From: Aerosticca soli | Lineage (GTDB): Bacteria > Pseudomonadota > Gammaproteobacteria > Xanthomonadales > Rhodanobacteraceae | Length of the DNA stretch: 64,000 nucleotides | Reading direction: 5' to 3' | NCBI RefSeq assembly: GCF_003967035.1 | Contig: NZ_AP018560.1 | Location: 395,001 to 459,000 of the forward strand | Part shown: piece after piece, positions 45,317 through 54,037 of the stretch | Layout: every line of letters starts with the position of its first letter | Position numbering within the stretch: position 1 is the stretch's first letter | Notes under the pieces: model-generated | Seen by the model: only the letters and a program-made list of their open reading frames with translations | The model's database searches: none | What the model was told of the DNA's origin: nothing | Position numbers and translations under genes: made by a program

Positions 45317-45802
45317 ATGATCGTGCTTCGACCTGCCGACGACGGCCAAACAGCCGTCACGCTTTGGCTGAGGCCGAACCGGGCCTTGAGCCGGCGCGGC
45401 ATGCGATACCTGATCGGGTGGCTGGTGCTGCTGGTGGCGATGACGGCGGGTCTGGGTGCATGGCAGGGCAATGTGTTCGCTCCGCTGTTCGCCCTGGTGG
45501 AGTCGGCGGCCATGATCTGGGCCCTGGGCCTGGCCTGGCGCTCCGGCAACCGCAGCGAGCGCATCACGCTGGACGATGCCTCGCTGGAGGTGCGCAGCCT
45601 GCCGGGAAGGCATCGCGCCAGCTTCCAGTCCTACTGGGTGCGGGTGCGGCTGGCACCGGGGCACGACCGCCATCGACTCCTGCTGCGCTCACACGGACGC
45701 GAGCTGGAAATCGGCAGTTTCCTCGCCGAGGAGGAGCGTGCCGCGGTGGCGGGAAAACTCAAGCTTCTGCTCGCCGACCGGCAAGGCCCGCCGCGCGGGT
45801 AG
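45317..45802 (+). CDS. DUF2244 membrane protein of the oxidase cluster
   Basis: A 161-residue protein with two closely spaced membrane segments (residues about 32-52 and 55-75, YLIGWLVLLVAMTAGLGAW) and a soluble C-terminal part (ERITLDDASLEVRSLPG). It fits DUF2244, a family found beside cytochrome c oxidase subunit II genes in proteobacteria. The role is unproven but likely connected with oxidase assembly. It begins 166 bp from the divergent putA start, so this gap should carry both promoters. CoxB starts 23 bp after its stop. Confidence 0.8.
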   Translation: MIVLRPADDGQTAVTLWLRPNRALSRRGMRYLIGWLVLLVAMTAGLGAWQGNVFAPLFALVESAAMIWALGLAWRSGNRSERITLDDASLEVRSLPGRHRASFQSYWVRVRLAPGHDRHRLLLRSHGRELEIGSFLAEEERAAVAGKLKLLLADRQGPPRG

Positions 45803-45825
45803 TCCATACCAAGGGTGCGACACAC

Positions 45826-46731
45826 ATGACTTCTGGCGGCATCAGGATCACGGTAGCGGCACTCGCCATGGCCTTGGCCAGCGGCGCTGCATGGGCCAAC
45901 CCACGGCCGTGGCAGCTCAACATGACCCCGGGCGTGTCCGAGTGGTCGCATTGGCCCTACATGCTCAACAACGTCGCGCTTGGCGTATGCGTGGTCATCG
46001 GCCTGCTCGTGTTCGGCGCCATGTTCATTGCCGTGCTGCGCTTTCGCAAGTCGCGCGGCGCCGTGGCCGAGAAGTGGTCGCACAACACCAAGCTCGAGAT
46101 CGTCTGGACCACGATCCCGGTGCTGATCCTCATCGTGCTCGGCTATCTCGCCACCGGCGGGCTGGTCTCCTTTGCCGACACCACCGGCGCGCAGATGACC
46201 ATCAAGGTCACCGGCTACCAGTGGAAATGGCGCTACGACTATGTCGATTACCAAGGCAAGCCGGTCGACCGGGTCGGCTTCATGTCGCGCCTGGACCCGT
46301 TGAGCGACGAAACCCGCCAGCTGCACTCCGGACTCGATCCGAAGGCGGTGCAGGCCAACGGTGAAAACACCTATCTGCTCGACGTCGATCATCCGCTGGT
46401 GGTGCCGGTCAACACCAAGATCCGTTTCGTCATCACCGGCGCCGACGTGATCCATTCCTGGTGGGTGCCGCAGCTGGGCTGGAAGATGGATGCCATTCCC
46501 GGCATCGCCAACGCCGCGTGGACCAACATCAAGGAGCCCGGCATCTATCGTGGCCAGTGCGCCGAGCTGTGTGGCCAGGACCACGGCTTCATGCCGATCG
46601 TGGTCAAAGCGGTGTCCAAGGCCGAGTTCGAGCAGTGGCTGGCGGCCCAGCAGCAGGCCAAGTCGCCGGCCGATGGCGCGGCGCCGGCCACCGCGCAAGT
46701 GTCCGTCGCCCGCGTGGCACCGCAGGGTTGA
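45826..46731 (+). CDS. coxB: Cytochrome c oxidase subunit II
   Basis: A 301-residue subunit with a signal peptide (TVAALAMALASGAAWA), two transmembrane helices (around 40-62 and 87-107) and a C-terminal cupredoxin domain. The CuA ligands are visible: a His in ADVIHSWWVP and the GQCAELCGQDHGFM cluster with Cys-x3-Cys, His and Met. It accepts electrons from cytochrome c at the periplasmic face and passes them to subunit I. The C-terminal tail is Ala/Pro-rich and not conserved. A 101-bp gap separates it from coxA. Confidence 0.95.
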   Translation: MTSGGIRITVAALAMALASGAAWANPRPWQLNMTPGVSEWSHWPYMLNNVALGVCVVIGLLVFGAMFIAVLRFRKSRGAVAEKWSHNTKLEIVWTTIPVLILIVLGYLATGGLVSFADTTGAQMTIKVTGYQWKWRYDYVDYQGKPVDRVGFMSRLDPLSDETRQLHSGLDPKAVQANGENTYLLDVDHPLVVPVNTKIRFVITGADVIHSWWVPQLGWKMDAIPGIANAAWTNIKEPGIYRGQCAELCGQDHGFMPIVVKAVSKAEFEQWLAAQQQAKSPADGAAPATAQVSVARVAPQG

Positions 46732-46832
46732 GTTCTTGAGATATCCCCGGGCATGGGCTTTAAGCACCATGCGTCGGCTGAAAAGACCGCAGCAATCGTT
46801 GCAGTAAACGTCCAGGCAAGAGGTGCAGGCCC

Positions 46833-48449
46833 ATGGCTCACGCAGACACCCACGATCATCACGACGAGCATCACGGCGCGCCGTCCAATTTCTTCGTCCG
46901 TTGGTGCATGTCCACCAACCACAAGGACATCGGCACCCTGTACCTGGTGTTTTCGCTGCTGATGTTCTTCATCGGCGGCGCCTTCGCCATGGTCATCCGC
47001 GCCGAGCTGTTCAAGCCGGGCATGCAGCTGGTGCAGCCGTATTTCTTCAATGAGATGACCACGCTGCATGCGCTGGTGATGATCTTCGGTGCGGTCATGC
47101 CGGCCTTCGTCGGCCTCGGCAACTGGATGATCCCGCTCATGATCGGCGCGCCGGACATGGCGCTGCCGCGCATGAACAACCTCTCGTTCTGGATCCTGCC
47201 GTTCGCCTTCGCGCTGATGTTGTCCACCCTGTTCACCGCCGGCGGCGGCCCGGCCGGCGGCTGGACGATGTATCCGCCGCTGTCGTTGCAGACCGACTCG
47301 CTGGCCTACGTGGTGTTCGCCATCCATCTGATGGGCATCAGCTCGATCATGGGCGCGATCAACATCATCGCCACCATCCTCAACATGCGCGCGCCGGGCA
47401 TGGATCTTTTGAAGATGCCGGTGTTCGTGTGGAGCTGGCTGATCACGGCCTTCCTGCTGATCGCGGTGATGCCGGTGCTGGCCGGCGCGGTGACCATGCT
47501 GCTCACCGACAAGTATTTCGGCACCAGCTTCTTCAATGCGGCCGGCGGCGGTGATCCGGTGCTCTACCAGCATGTGTTCTGGTTCTTCGGGCACCCCGAG
47601 GTCTACATCATGATCCTGCCGGCTTTCGGCGTGATCTCGGAGATCATCCCGACCTTCGCCCGCAAGCCGATCTTCGGTTACAAGGCGATGGTGTTCGCCA
47701 TCGCCTCGATCGCGTTCCTGTCCTTCATCGTCTGGGCGCACCACATGTTCGCCGTCGGCCTGCCGTTGGGGGCCGAGGTGTTCTTCATGTACGCGACGAT
47801 GTTGATCGCGGTGCCCACCGGCGTGAAGGTGTTCAACTGGGTCTCGACCATGTGGGGCGGCTCGATGACCTTCGAGACGCCGATGCTGTTCGCGATCGCC
47901 TTCGTGGTCCTGTTCACCATCGGCGGCTTCTCCGGCCTGATGGTGGCCCTGGCACCGGCCGACTTCCAGTACCAGGACTCCTACTTCGTGGTGGCGCATT
48001 TCCATTACGTGCTGGTGACCGGCGCCGTGTTCGCCATCATCGCCGCCACCTACTACTGGCTGCCCAAGTGGAGCGGGCACATGTATTCGGAGTTCTGGGG
48101 CAAGATGCACTTCTGGAACAGCGTGATCTGGGTGAACGTGCTGTTCTTCCCGCAGCACTTCCTGGGACTCGCCGGCATGCCGCGCCGCATCCCCGACTAC
48201 AACGTCGCCTTCGCCAACTTCAACATGATCAGCTCGATCGGCGGGTTCCTGTTCGGCGCCTCGCAGCTGATCTTCCTCGGCGTGATCATCCACTGCGTGT
48301 TCTTCTCCAAGCAGAAGGCCGCCGATCGTGCCTGGGAAGGTGCCAAGGGTCTGGAATGGACGGTGCCGTCGCCCGCGCCTTTCCACACCTTCGAAGTGCC
48401 GCCGGTGATCCATGACGAAGAACTGGCCCACGGACACGTGACGGACTGA
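46833..48449 (+). CDS. coxA: Cytochrome c oxidase subunit I (aa3 type)
   Basis: A 538-residue catalytic subunit with twelve transmembrane helices. The CuB-Tyr centre is in WFFGHPEVYIMILP; the histidine pair AHHMF and the later haem ligands in VVAHFHYVLVTGAVF are also visible. The N-terminal NHKDIGTLYLVF is typical of aa3 oxidases, and the GNWMIPLMIGAPDMALPRMNNLSFW segment (an oxygen and proton channel region) is intact. It reduces oxygen to water while pumping protons. It is followed by a small membrane peptide and CoxC. Confidence 0.97.
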   Translation: MAHADTHDHHDEHHGAPSNFFVRWCMSTNHKDIGTLYLVFSLLMFFIGGAFAMVIRAELFKPGMQLVQPYFFNEMTTLHALVMIFGAVMPAFVGLGNWMIPLMIGAPDMALPRMNNLSFWILPFAFALMLSTLFTAGGGPAGGWTMYPPLSLQTDSLAYVVFAIHLMGISSIMGAINIIATILNMRAPGMDLLKMPVFVWSWLITAFLLIAVMPVLAGAVTMLLTDKYFGTSFFNAAGGGDPVLYQHVFWFFGHPEVYIMILPAFGVISEIIPTFARKPIFGYKAMVFAIASIAFLSFIVWAHHMFAVGLPLGAEVFFMYATMLIAVPTGVKVFNWVSTMWGGSMTFETPMLFAIAFVVLFTIGGFSGLMVALAPADFQYQDSYFVVAHFHYVLVTGAVFAIIAATYYWLPKWSGHMYSEFWGKMHFWNSVIWVNVLFFPQHFLGLAGMPRRIPDYNVAFANFNMISSIGGFLFGASQLIFLGVIIHCVFFSKQKAADRAWEGAKGLEWTVPSPAPFHTFEVPPVIHDEELAHGHVTD

Positions 48450-48495
48450 CCGTGGCAATGCCCTGACCGGGCCGCCAGACGGCCCGGTCAGGGCG

Positions 48496-48633
48496 ATGGA
48501 CACTTGGATGGCAGCGGAAGATTCCTGGCGGGAGACGCGTCGGCGCGGTGTGCGCCGGACGCTGTGGGTGACCGGCACGATCGCCGTGCTGATCTTCCTG
48601 CTCTCGATATGGCGGATGTTGAAGACGGGCTAG
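48496..48633 (+). CDS. 45-residue single-helix membrane peptide between coxA and coxC
   Basis: A 45-codon frame starting MDTWMAAEDSWRE, with an Arg-rich stretch (RRRGVRRTL) and one transmembrane helix (WVTGTIAVLIFLLSIWRML). It lies 46 bp after coxA and 82 bp before coxC. Its size, topology and place match small oxidase-associated peptides that some proteobacteria encode before ctaG; here ctaG itself is missing. The arginine-rich cytosolic side suggests an N-in orientation. A role in assembly or stability of the oxidase is inferred from position only. Confidence 0.65.
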   Translation: MDTWMAAEDSWRETRRRGVRRTLWVTGTIAVLIFLLSIWRMLKTG

Positions 48634-48715
48634 AAAGCGGGTTGCATGGCCTGCGTTGCCATGCCTGCCGGGCCGACCGGCGGATTTTTTCAGGACATCA
48701 CGGGGATTTTCCACC

Positions 48716-49603
48716 ATGGGTCAGCAGCAAGGCGTTTATTTCGTACCGTCCAAGAGCCAGTGGCCGATCGTGGCCGCGGTGGTGCTGGCGGTCACCGTGT
48801 ACGGCGCCGCGCATTGGTTGAATGCGGAACCCGGTCAAGAAGGGCTTGGCAAGGCGTTGTTCGGCCTTGGCATGCTCGGCGTACTGGCGATGTTCTTCGG
48901 CTGGTTCGGTTCGGTGATACGCGAATCGCTGGCGGGCCGCTACAACGATCAGGTGGACCGCTCGTTCCGCATGGGCATGATGTGGTTCATCTTTTCCGAG
49001 GTGATGTTCTTCGCCGCCTTCTTCGGCGCGCTGTTCTACACCCGCATGTTTGCGGTGCCGTGGCTGGGCGGCGCCGGTCACGGCGCGCTGACCCACGAGT
49101 TCCTGTGGAGCGACTACGTCGCGGCCTGGGGCGCCAACGGCGGCAATGGGCCCGCGCACGTGGGCGGTGATTTCCAGACCATCGCGCCGTGGGGCCTGCC
49201 GCTGCTCAACACGCTGATCCTGCTTTCCTCCAGCGTCACCATCACCATTGCGCACCATGCGCTCAAGGCCGGCCACCGCGGCCGCGTGCTGGCCTTCCTG
49301 GGCCTGACCGTCCTGCTCGGCGCCACCTTCCTGTGGTTCCAGGCCCATGAGTACATGGAGGCCTACAAGGAACTCAACCTCACCCTGCAGACCGGCGTCT
49401 ACGGGTCGACCTTCTTCATGTTGACCGGCTTCCATGGTCTGCACGTCACCCTGGGTACGATCATGCTGGCGGTGATCTGGGTGCGCGTACTCAAGGGGCA
49501 TTTCGATCCCCAGCATCATTTCGGCTTTGAGGCGGCGGCCTGGTACTGGCATTTCGTCGACGTGGTCTGGCTGGCGCTGTTCATGTTCGTCTACATCCTC
49601 TAA
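48716..49603 (+). CDS. coxC: Cytochrome c oxidase subunit III
   Basis: A 295-residue membrane protein with seven hydrophobic helices. It includes MWFIFSEVMFFAAFFGALFYTR, ALKAGHRGRVLAFLGLTVLLG, WFQAHEYMEAY, and the final FGFEAAAWYWHFVDVVWLALF motif of aa3 oxidase subunit III. It stabilises the active site of subunit I and helps oxygen delivery. The ATG at 48716 is chosen because the product then starts at MGQQQGVYFVPSKS, as in relatives; in-frame codons further up would add 20 residues with no family support. Confidence 0.95.
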   Translation: MGQQQGVYFVPSKSQWPIVAAVVLAVTVYGAAHWLNAEPGQEGLGKALFGLGMLGVLAMFFGWFGSVIRESLAGRYNDQVDRSFRMGMMWFIFSEVMFFAAFFGALFYTRMFAVPWLGGAGHGALTHEFLWSDYVAAWGANGGNGPAHVGGDFQTIAPWGLPLLNTLILLSSSVTITIAHHALKAGHRGRVLAFLGLTVLLGATFLWFQAHEYMEAYKELNLTLQTGVYGSTFFMLTGFHGLHVTLGTIMLAVIWVRVLKGHFDPQHHFGFEAAAWYWHFVDVVWLALFMFVYIL

Positions 49604-49648
49604 AGCGCAGGCGCGCCGTCGCGGCGCGCTTGGGTTGTCCGCCTACGC

Positions 49649-49677
49649 AAAAAGCCCGCCGAACGGCGGGCTTTTTT
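49649..49677 (+). terminator. Rho-independent terminator after coxC
   Basis: A stem of AAAAAGCCCGCC with GGCGGGCTTTTTT and a GAAC loop, followed by further T residues. It lies 45 bp after the coxC stop and ends the oxidase structural operon. The A run on the other arm makes it usable in reverse for the convergent small gene at 49734. Confidence 0.93.
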
Positions 49678-49733
49678 TTCGAGACCTGGCGAATGCACGG
49701 GCTATGGAGGCGGTGCCTGCCGCTACAATCGCC

Positions 49734-49964
49734 TCATGCGCCGACGCCGTGCGGATGCAGCCAGCCCATCCAGATGCCGAACACGACCATCAGGATGAGC
49801 AGCACGGAAAAGCCGATGCGGCGCGTGAGCGCCCAGACCGTGCGCCGGCTGCCATCCTTGTCGGTCATCATGAAATAGAGCGCCTGGCCGAGGTTGAACA
49901 GGACGACCAGCAACAACACGACCAGCGCATATTTGTAGACGGTTTCCACGTGAGCGATCCGCAC
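49734..49964 (-). CDS. Two-helix membrane protein (DUF2909/twin transmembrane type)
   Basis: A 76-residue protein with two hydrophobic helices (YALVVLLLVVLFNLGQALYFM and ISVLLILMVVFGIWMGWL, given approximately) and a short basic hairpin TDKDGSRRTVWALTRRI between them. It resembles the small twin-transmembrane proteins encoded beside cytochrome oxidase genes in Xanthomonadales and relatives. Starts are GTG: either 49964 or 49949, five codons inside. It is opposite in direction to coxC and SURF1 and lies between them. The function is unknown. Confidence 0.7.
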   Translation of the reverse strand: MRIAHVETVYKYALVVLLLVVLFNLGQALYFMMTDKDGSRRTVWALTRRIGFSVLLILMVVFGIWMGWLHPHGVGA

Positions 49965-50008
49965 AATTACGATGCAGGCAGTATAGCCCCGGGCTGCGGA
50001 GGCGATGC

Positions 50009-50743
50009 GTGAGCGGCTGGCGCCGTCCTTCGTGGTGGTCGGTGTTGCTGACGCTCGCCGCCGCCTTGCTGTTCACACGTTTGGGCCTGTGGCAGCTCGA
50101 TCGCGCGGCGCAGAAGGAGCAGCTGTTGCGACGCTATGCCGCGGCACAGACCGCCCCGCCCGAGGACTTCGCGGCGGCGGTGCGCCGCGGCGATGCCTTC
50201 GCCCACGTGCGCGTGCGCGGCAGGTTCCTCGCCGACCGTCTCTATCTGCTCGACAATCCGCATCACGACCGCCGCGGCGGCGTCGAGGCGTACGTGCCGC
50301 TGACGCTGCCGGGCGATCAGCGCCTGCTGCTCGTCGACCTGGGTTTTCTGCCGCGCGAGGGGCCCGACCGGACGCCGCAGCCGCTGCCCCTGCCGGAGGG
50401 GGAGGTCGCGCTCGTCGGCGTGTATCTGCCGCCGCCGGGCGTCGGCATCGAGATGGGCGGCGATGCGCTGGCGCGCCAGCGGCGGTGGCCCAAGACCACC
50501 GTCTATCTCGATCTGGCCGAGGTGGCCCGCGATCTCGGCCGGCCGCTCTATCCCCAGGTGCTGGCGCTGGACGCCGATCCCGCGTCGGTCTACGTGCGCG
50601 AGCATGCCTACGACTTTTCCGCGATGCCGCCGGCACGGCATCGCGCCTATGCCTTCCAGTGGTTCACCTTCGCCGTTGCCGTCGTGGTGATTCTGGTGGT
50701 TGTGCACCGGCCACGCCGTTCCGTTGAGCGTATCGACCGATGA
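50009..50743 (+). CDS. SURF1 family oxidase assembly protein
   Basis: A 244-residue protein with an N-terminal transmembrane helix (VLLTLAAALLFTRLGLWQLDRA), a long periplasmic middle, and a C-terminal helix (FTFAVAVVVILVVVHRP), the SURF1/Shy1 plan. The family motifs LGLWQLDRAAQKEQLL, VRVRGRFLADRLYLLDN and the RHRAYAFQWF near the second helix are seen. SURF1 helps insert haem a into subunit I. It starts at GTG. Its stop overlaps the start of the next gene by 4 bases. Confidence 0.93.
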   Translation: MSGWRRPSWWSVLLTLAAALLFTRLGLWQLDRAAQKEQLLRRYAAAQTAPPEDFAAAVRRGDAFAHVRVRGRFLADRLYLLDNPHHDRRGGVEAYVPLTLPGDQRLLLVDLGFLPREGPDRTPQPLPLPEGEVALVGVYLPPPGVGIEMGGDALARQRRWPKTTVYLDLAEVARDLGRPLYPQVLALDADPASVYVREHAYDFSAMPPARHRAYAFQWFTFAVAVVVILVVVHRPRRSVERIDR

Positions 50744-51306
50744 AGCAGACCGTTCCGGCACCGCGCGCGAGCCGCGCCAAGCTCCTTCTGATCATGGCGG
50801 TGTTCGCCGCGCCCATGCTGGCCGCGGCCTTGCTGGTCGCCTTGGGCTGGCAGCCCGGCGGGCGCGGCCATGGCCTGCCGGTACTGCCGCAGCGCAATTT
50901 CGCCGGCGAGCGCGTCCTCGTCACGCTGGCCGACGGCCGGGCCTATCCCTGGCGGGATGTCTCGCCGCGGATGACGCTCGTCGCGCTGGCCGGGCCGGAC
51001 TGTGCGACGCGTTGCCTGGATGTGTTGACCAAGATGGCCGCGGCACGCGTCACTCTCAACCAGAACGCGCCACGCCTGCGCCTCCTCTACGTCGGCCGAC
51101 CGCCGGCCGATGCCGAGCGCACCGGCATGACCCGTTTCTGGCAGGTCGGTCAGGATACCGAGGGGCGGCTGACGCCCTGGACGCCGAAGACGCCCGACAG
51201 CGTCGGCGCATTGCTGGTGGAATCGGACGGCACCGTGCTTGCGTATTATCCGCCCGGTTTCGACCCGACCGGCCTGCGCCAGGATTTGCAGAAGGTGATT
51301 CGTTGA
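50740..51306 (+). CDS. Sco-like thioredoxin-fold oxidase assembly protein
   Basis: A 188-residue membrane-tethered protein. One N-terminal helix ([24 protein letters not shown]) is followed by a periplasmic thioredoxin-like domain with CATRC, the Cys-x3-Cys arrangement of Sco1 copper chaperones, in the expected position after a strand (TLVALAGPD). The usual distal histidine of Sco1 is not obvious. It lies between SURF1 and haem A synthase, with a 4-base and a one-base overlap, so it belongs to the oxidase assembly operon. It could deliver or reduce copper at the CuA centre. Confidence 0.75.
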   Translation: MKQTVPAPRASRAKLLLIMAVFAAPMLAAALLVALGWQPGGRGHGLPVLPQRNFAGERVLVTLADGRAYPWRDVSPRMTLVALAGPDCATRCLDVLTKMAAARVTLNQNAPRLRLLYVGRPPADAERTGMTRFWQVGQDTEGRLTPWTPKTPDSVGALLVESDGTVLAYYPPGFDPTGLRQDLQKVIR

Positions 51307-52454
51307 TGCGTTCGAGCCTGAAAGTGTTGCGCTGGTTGTCCGCGCTCGCCGCGCTGTTCGCCTTCGGCGTGGTGATGTTCGGCGCCTTCGTGCGCCTGTC
51401 CAATGCGGGACTGTCCTGCCCCGACTGGCCGACCTGCTACGGCAAGGTCACCTGGCCGCAACAGACGCACGAGATCGCCGAGGCCACGGCGGCCTTCCCG
51501 GACCGGCCGTACGAAGACCACAAGGCCTGGCGCGAGCAGGTGCACCGTTTCCTCGCCGGCACACTCGGCACGGCGGTGTTCGCGTTGGCGCTGATCGCCG
51601 CCTGGCGTCCGCGTGCGGCGCGGCTGGCGGTGATTGCCGGCGCATGCTGCGCGGCGATCGGGGTAGCGCTCTATGTGCGCGGCGATCGCGACGCGTCACT
51701 GGCCGTTTCGGCGCTGGCGATCGCCTTGCCGCTCGGGACCGCGCTCGTGCTGCCGCGTCCCGGGGCCTGGCGCGCCAGCGTGCTCGCGCTCGCCGTGGTG
51801 ATCTTCCAGGCCATGCTCGGCATGTGGACGGTCACGTTGCTGCTCAAGCCGATCGTGGTGATGGGGCATCTGCTCGGCGGCCTGGCGACCTTCGCATTGC
51901 TGGCCTGGGCGGCGTTGCGCTATGCCGGCGTCGGCGCCGTGGATCTGCGTTTTGCCGATCTGCGCCGCGCGGTGATCCTGGGCCTGGTGTTGCTCGTCGT
52001 GCAAATCGCCCTCGGCGGCTGGACCTCGTCCAACTATGCCGCGCTGGCCTGCGGCGCCGATTTTCCCCGGTGCCTGGGCCAGTGGCTGCCGGCGACCGAT
52101 TTCCACGAGGGTTTCGTGCTCTGGCGTGGCATCGGCGTGAATTACGAGGGCGGCGTGCTCGACCTGCCGGCGCGCAGCGCGATCCAGCTCGCGCATCGGC
52201 TGGGTGCGCTGGTGGTGTTCTGCTACCTCGCCTGGCTGGCCCATCGCGTGGCGCGCCGCGGCCTGCGTGCGCAGGGCATCGCCATCGGCCTGGTGCTGGT
52301 CGCGCAGGTGCTGCTCGGCATCGCCAACGTGCATTTCGGCCTACCGTTGCCGGTGGCCACCGCGCACAACGGCGTGGCCGCCTTGCTGCTGTTCACCCTG
52401 CTCGCCACGCTGGCGCGCACGCAACGACGCGTGGCGCCGGAGCGCTGGCGATGA
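51306..52454 (+). CDS. ctaA: Haem A synthase
   Basis: A 382-residue membrane protein with about eight helices in two related halves. Each half carries haem-ligand histidines, including MGHLLGG and [11 protein letters not shown], and [20 protein letters not shown] is characteristic of CtaA/Cox15. It oxidises the methyl group of haem O to the formyl of haem A, needed by the aa3 oxidase. It starts inside the stop codon of the previous gene and its own stop overlaps ctaB, so the enzymes that make and modify haem O are co-expressed. Confidence 0.95.
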   Translation: MRSSLKVLRWLSALAALFAFGVVMFGAFVRLSNAGLSCPDWPTCYGKVTWPQQTHEIAEATAAFPDRPYEDHKAWREQVHRFLAGTLGTAVFALALIAAWRPRAARLAVIAGACCAAIGVALYVRGDRDASLAVSALAIALPLGTALVLPRPGAWRASVLALAVVIFQAMLGMWTVTLLLKPIVVMGHLLGGLATFALLAWAALRYAGVGAVDLRFADLRRAVILGLVLLVVQIALGGWTSSNYAALACGADFPRCLGQWLPATDFHEGFVLWRGIGVNYEGGVLDLPARSAIQLAHRLGALVVFCYLAWLAHRVARRGLRAQGIAIGLVLVAQVLLGIANVHFGLPLPVATAHNGVAALLLFTLLATLARTQRRVAPERWR

Positions 52455-53359
52455 GCGTGCATCTGCGCGAATACCTGGAGCTGACCAAGCCACGCGTGGT
52501 CGCGCTGCTGGTGTTCTGCGCGGTGATCGGCATGTTCCTGGCGGTGCCGGGCCTGCCGCCATGGCGCGCGCTGGTGTTCGGCACGCTGGGCATCTGGCTG
52601 GCCTCGGCCTCGGCGGCGGCGTTCAACCATCTGATCGACGAGCGTATCGACAAGCTGATGGCGCGCACCGCGCGGCGACCGCTGGCGACCGGCGCCTTGC
52701 GCGCGCGCCAGGTGCTGGTCTTCGCCATCGTGCTCGGCATCGCCTCGATGCTGGTGCTGGCCCTGCTGGTCAATCCGCTCACCGCCTGGCTCACCTTCGG
52801 CGGGCTGATCGGCTATGCGCTGATCTACACCGCGTATCTCAAGCGCGCCACGCCGCAGAACATCGTCATCGGTGGCCTGGCCGGGGCGATCCCGCCGGTG
52901 CTCGGCTGGACCGCGGTGACCGGCCATCTGCATCCCTATGCCCTGCAACTGTGCCTGATCATCTTCGTGTGGACGCCGCCGCATTTCTGGGCGCTGGCCA
53001 TCTTCCGCCGCGAGGATTACGCCCGCGCCGGCGTGCCGATGATGCCGGTGACGCACGGCGTGGCCTACACCCGCTGGCAGGTGTTGCTGTACACGGTGCT
53101 GCTGGTGCTGGTGACGCTGCTGCCGGCGCTGACCGGTTTCAGCGGGCCGGTGTATCTGGGCGGCGCGCTGGTGCTGGGCGGTGGTTTTCTTTATTACGCG
53201 GTACGTCTGCTGCACCCGCCGGACGAATATTTCGCCATGCGCGTGTTCAAGTATTCGGTGGTGTACCTGATGGCGCTGTTCGCGTTCCTGCTCGTCGACC
53301 ACTGGCTGGCCGCACCGCTTCGGACCTCCAGCGGCCTGGAACGACTGGCGCCGTACTGA
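52451..53359 (+). CDS. ctaB: Protohaem IX farnesyltransferase (haem O synthase)
   Basis: A 302-residue UbiA-family prenyltransferase with about nine helices. The first Asp-rich site is [20 protein letters not shown] and the second has [19 protein letters not shown] and [21 protein letters not shown]. It adds a farnesyl group to haem B, giving haem O for CtaA. It overlaps ctaA by 4 bases. It is the last of the oxidase assembly genes; the next gene begins 13 bp later and belongs to a two-component system. Confidence 0.95.
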   Translation: MSVHLREYLELTKPRVVALLVFCAVIGMFLAVPGLPPWRALVFGTLGIWLASASAAAFNHLIDERIDKLMARTARRPLATGALRARQVLVFAIVLGIASMLVLALLVNPLTAWLTFGGLIGYALIYTAYLKRATPQNIVIGGLAGAIPPVLGWTAVTGHLHPYALQLCLIIFVWTPPHFWALAIFRREDYARAGVPMMPVTHGVAYTRWQVLLYTVLLVLVTLLPALTGFSGPVYLGGALVLGGGFLYYAVRLLHPPDEYFAMRVFKYSVVYLMALFAFLLVDHWLAAPLRTSSGLERLAPY

Positions 53360-53371
53360 TAAGGGCCGGCC

Positions 53372-54037
53372 ATGCGTCTTTTGATCGTCGAGGATTCGCC
53401 GAGCCTTGGCACGCACCTGCGCAGCGCGCTCACCCGCGACGGACATGCGGTGGACGTGGCCGCCGATGGCGAGACCGCGCTCGGCTTCCTCGCCGCGTAC
53501 CACTACGACGTGATGCTGCTCGATCTCATGCTGCCGCGGATGGACGGCTGGGCGGTGCTGCGCTGGCTGAAGGGGCGCGAGGAGAAACCGCGCGTGCTGG
53601 TGTTGTCGGCGCGCGACCAGGTGGCCGATCGCGTCGAGGCGCTCGATCTCGGTGCCGATGACTACCTGGTCAAGCCGTTCGAATACGCCGAACTGCTCGC
53701 CCGCGTGCATGCGCTGGCGCGGCGCGGCGAGCGGCCGGCGCCGCTGCTTGTCGCCGGTGCGCTGACGCTCGATCCGCGCGCGCGGCTGGCGCGGGTGGAC
53801 GGCAAGGTGCTCGCCTTGAGTCCCAAGGAATACGCATTGCTCGAGGTGCTGCTGTCCCAGCGCGGTCGCGTGCTCTCGCGGCTGGCCTTGTTCGAGCGTC
53901 TGTACGATGCCCGCAGCGAGGCCTCCGACAAGGTCATCGAGGTGTTGATGAGCACGTTGCGCGGCAAGCTGGCCCAGGCCGGCATCCGCGACCTGATCGA
54001 GACCCGCCGGGGCTTCGGCTATGTCGTGGCCGAGTGA
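53372..54037 (+). CDS. OmpR/PhoB-type response regulator
   Basis: A 221-residue regulator. The receiver domain has the phosphoacceptor Asp in VMLLDLMLPRMDGW near residue 51 and the conserved Lys in DDYLVKPFEYAEL near 101. The C-terminal winged helix (from about residue 125) contains VLALSPKEYALLEVLL and the recognition region SDKVIEVLMSTLRGKLAQAG. Its 3' end overlaps the histidine kinase by 17 bases. The kinase and an RND metal efflux operon follow, so it likely activates that operon in response to metal. Confidence 0.92.
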   Translation: MRLLIVEDSPSLGTHLRSALTRDGHAVDVAADGETALGFLAAYHYDVMLLDLMLPRMDGWAVLRWLKGREEKPRVLVLSARDQVADRVEALDLGADDYLVKPFEYAELLARVHALARRGERPAPLLVAGALTLDPRARLARVDGKVLALSPKEYALLEVLLSQRGRVLSRLALFERLYDARSEASDKVIEVLMSTLRGKLAQAGIRDLIETRRGFGYVVAE

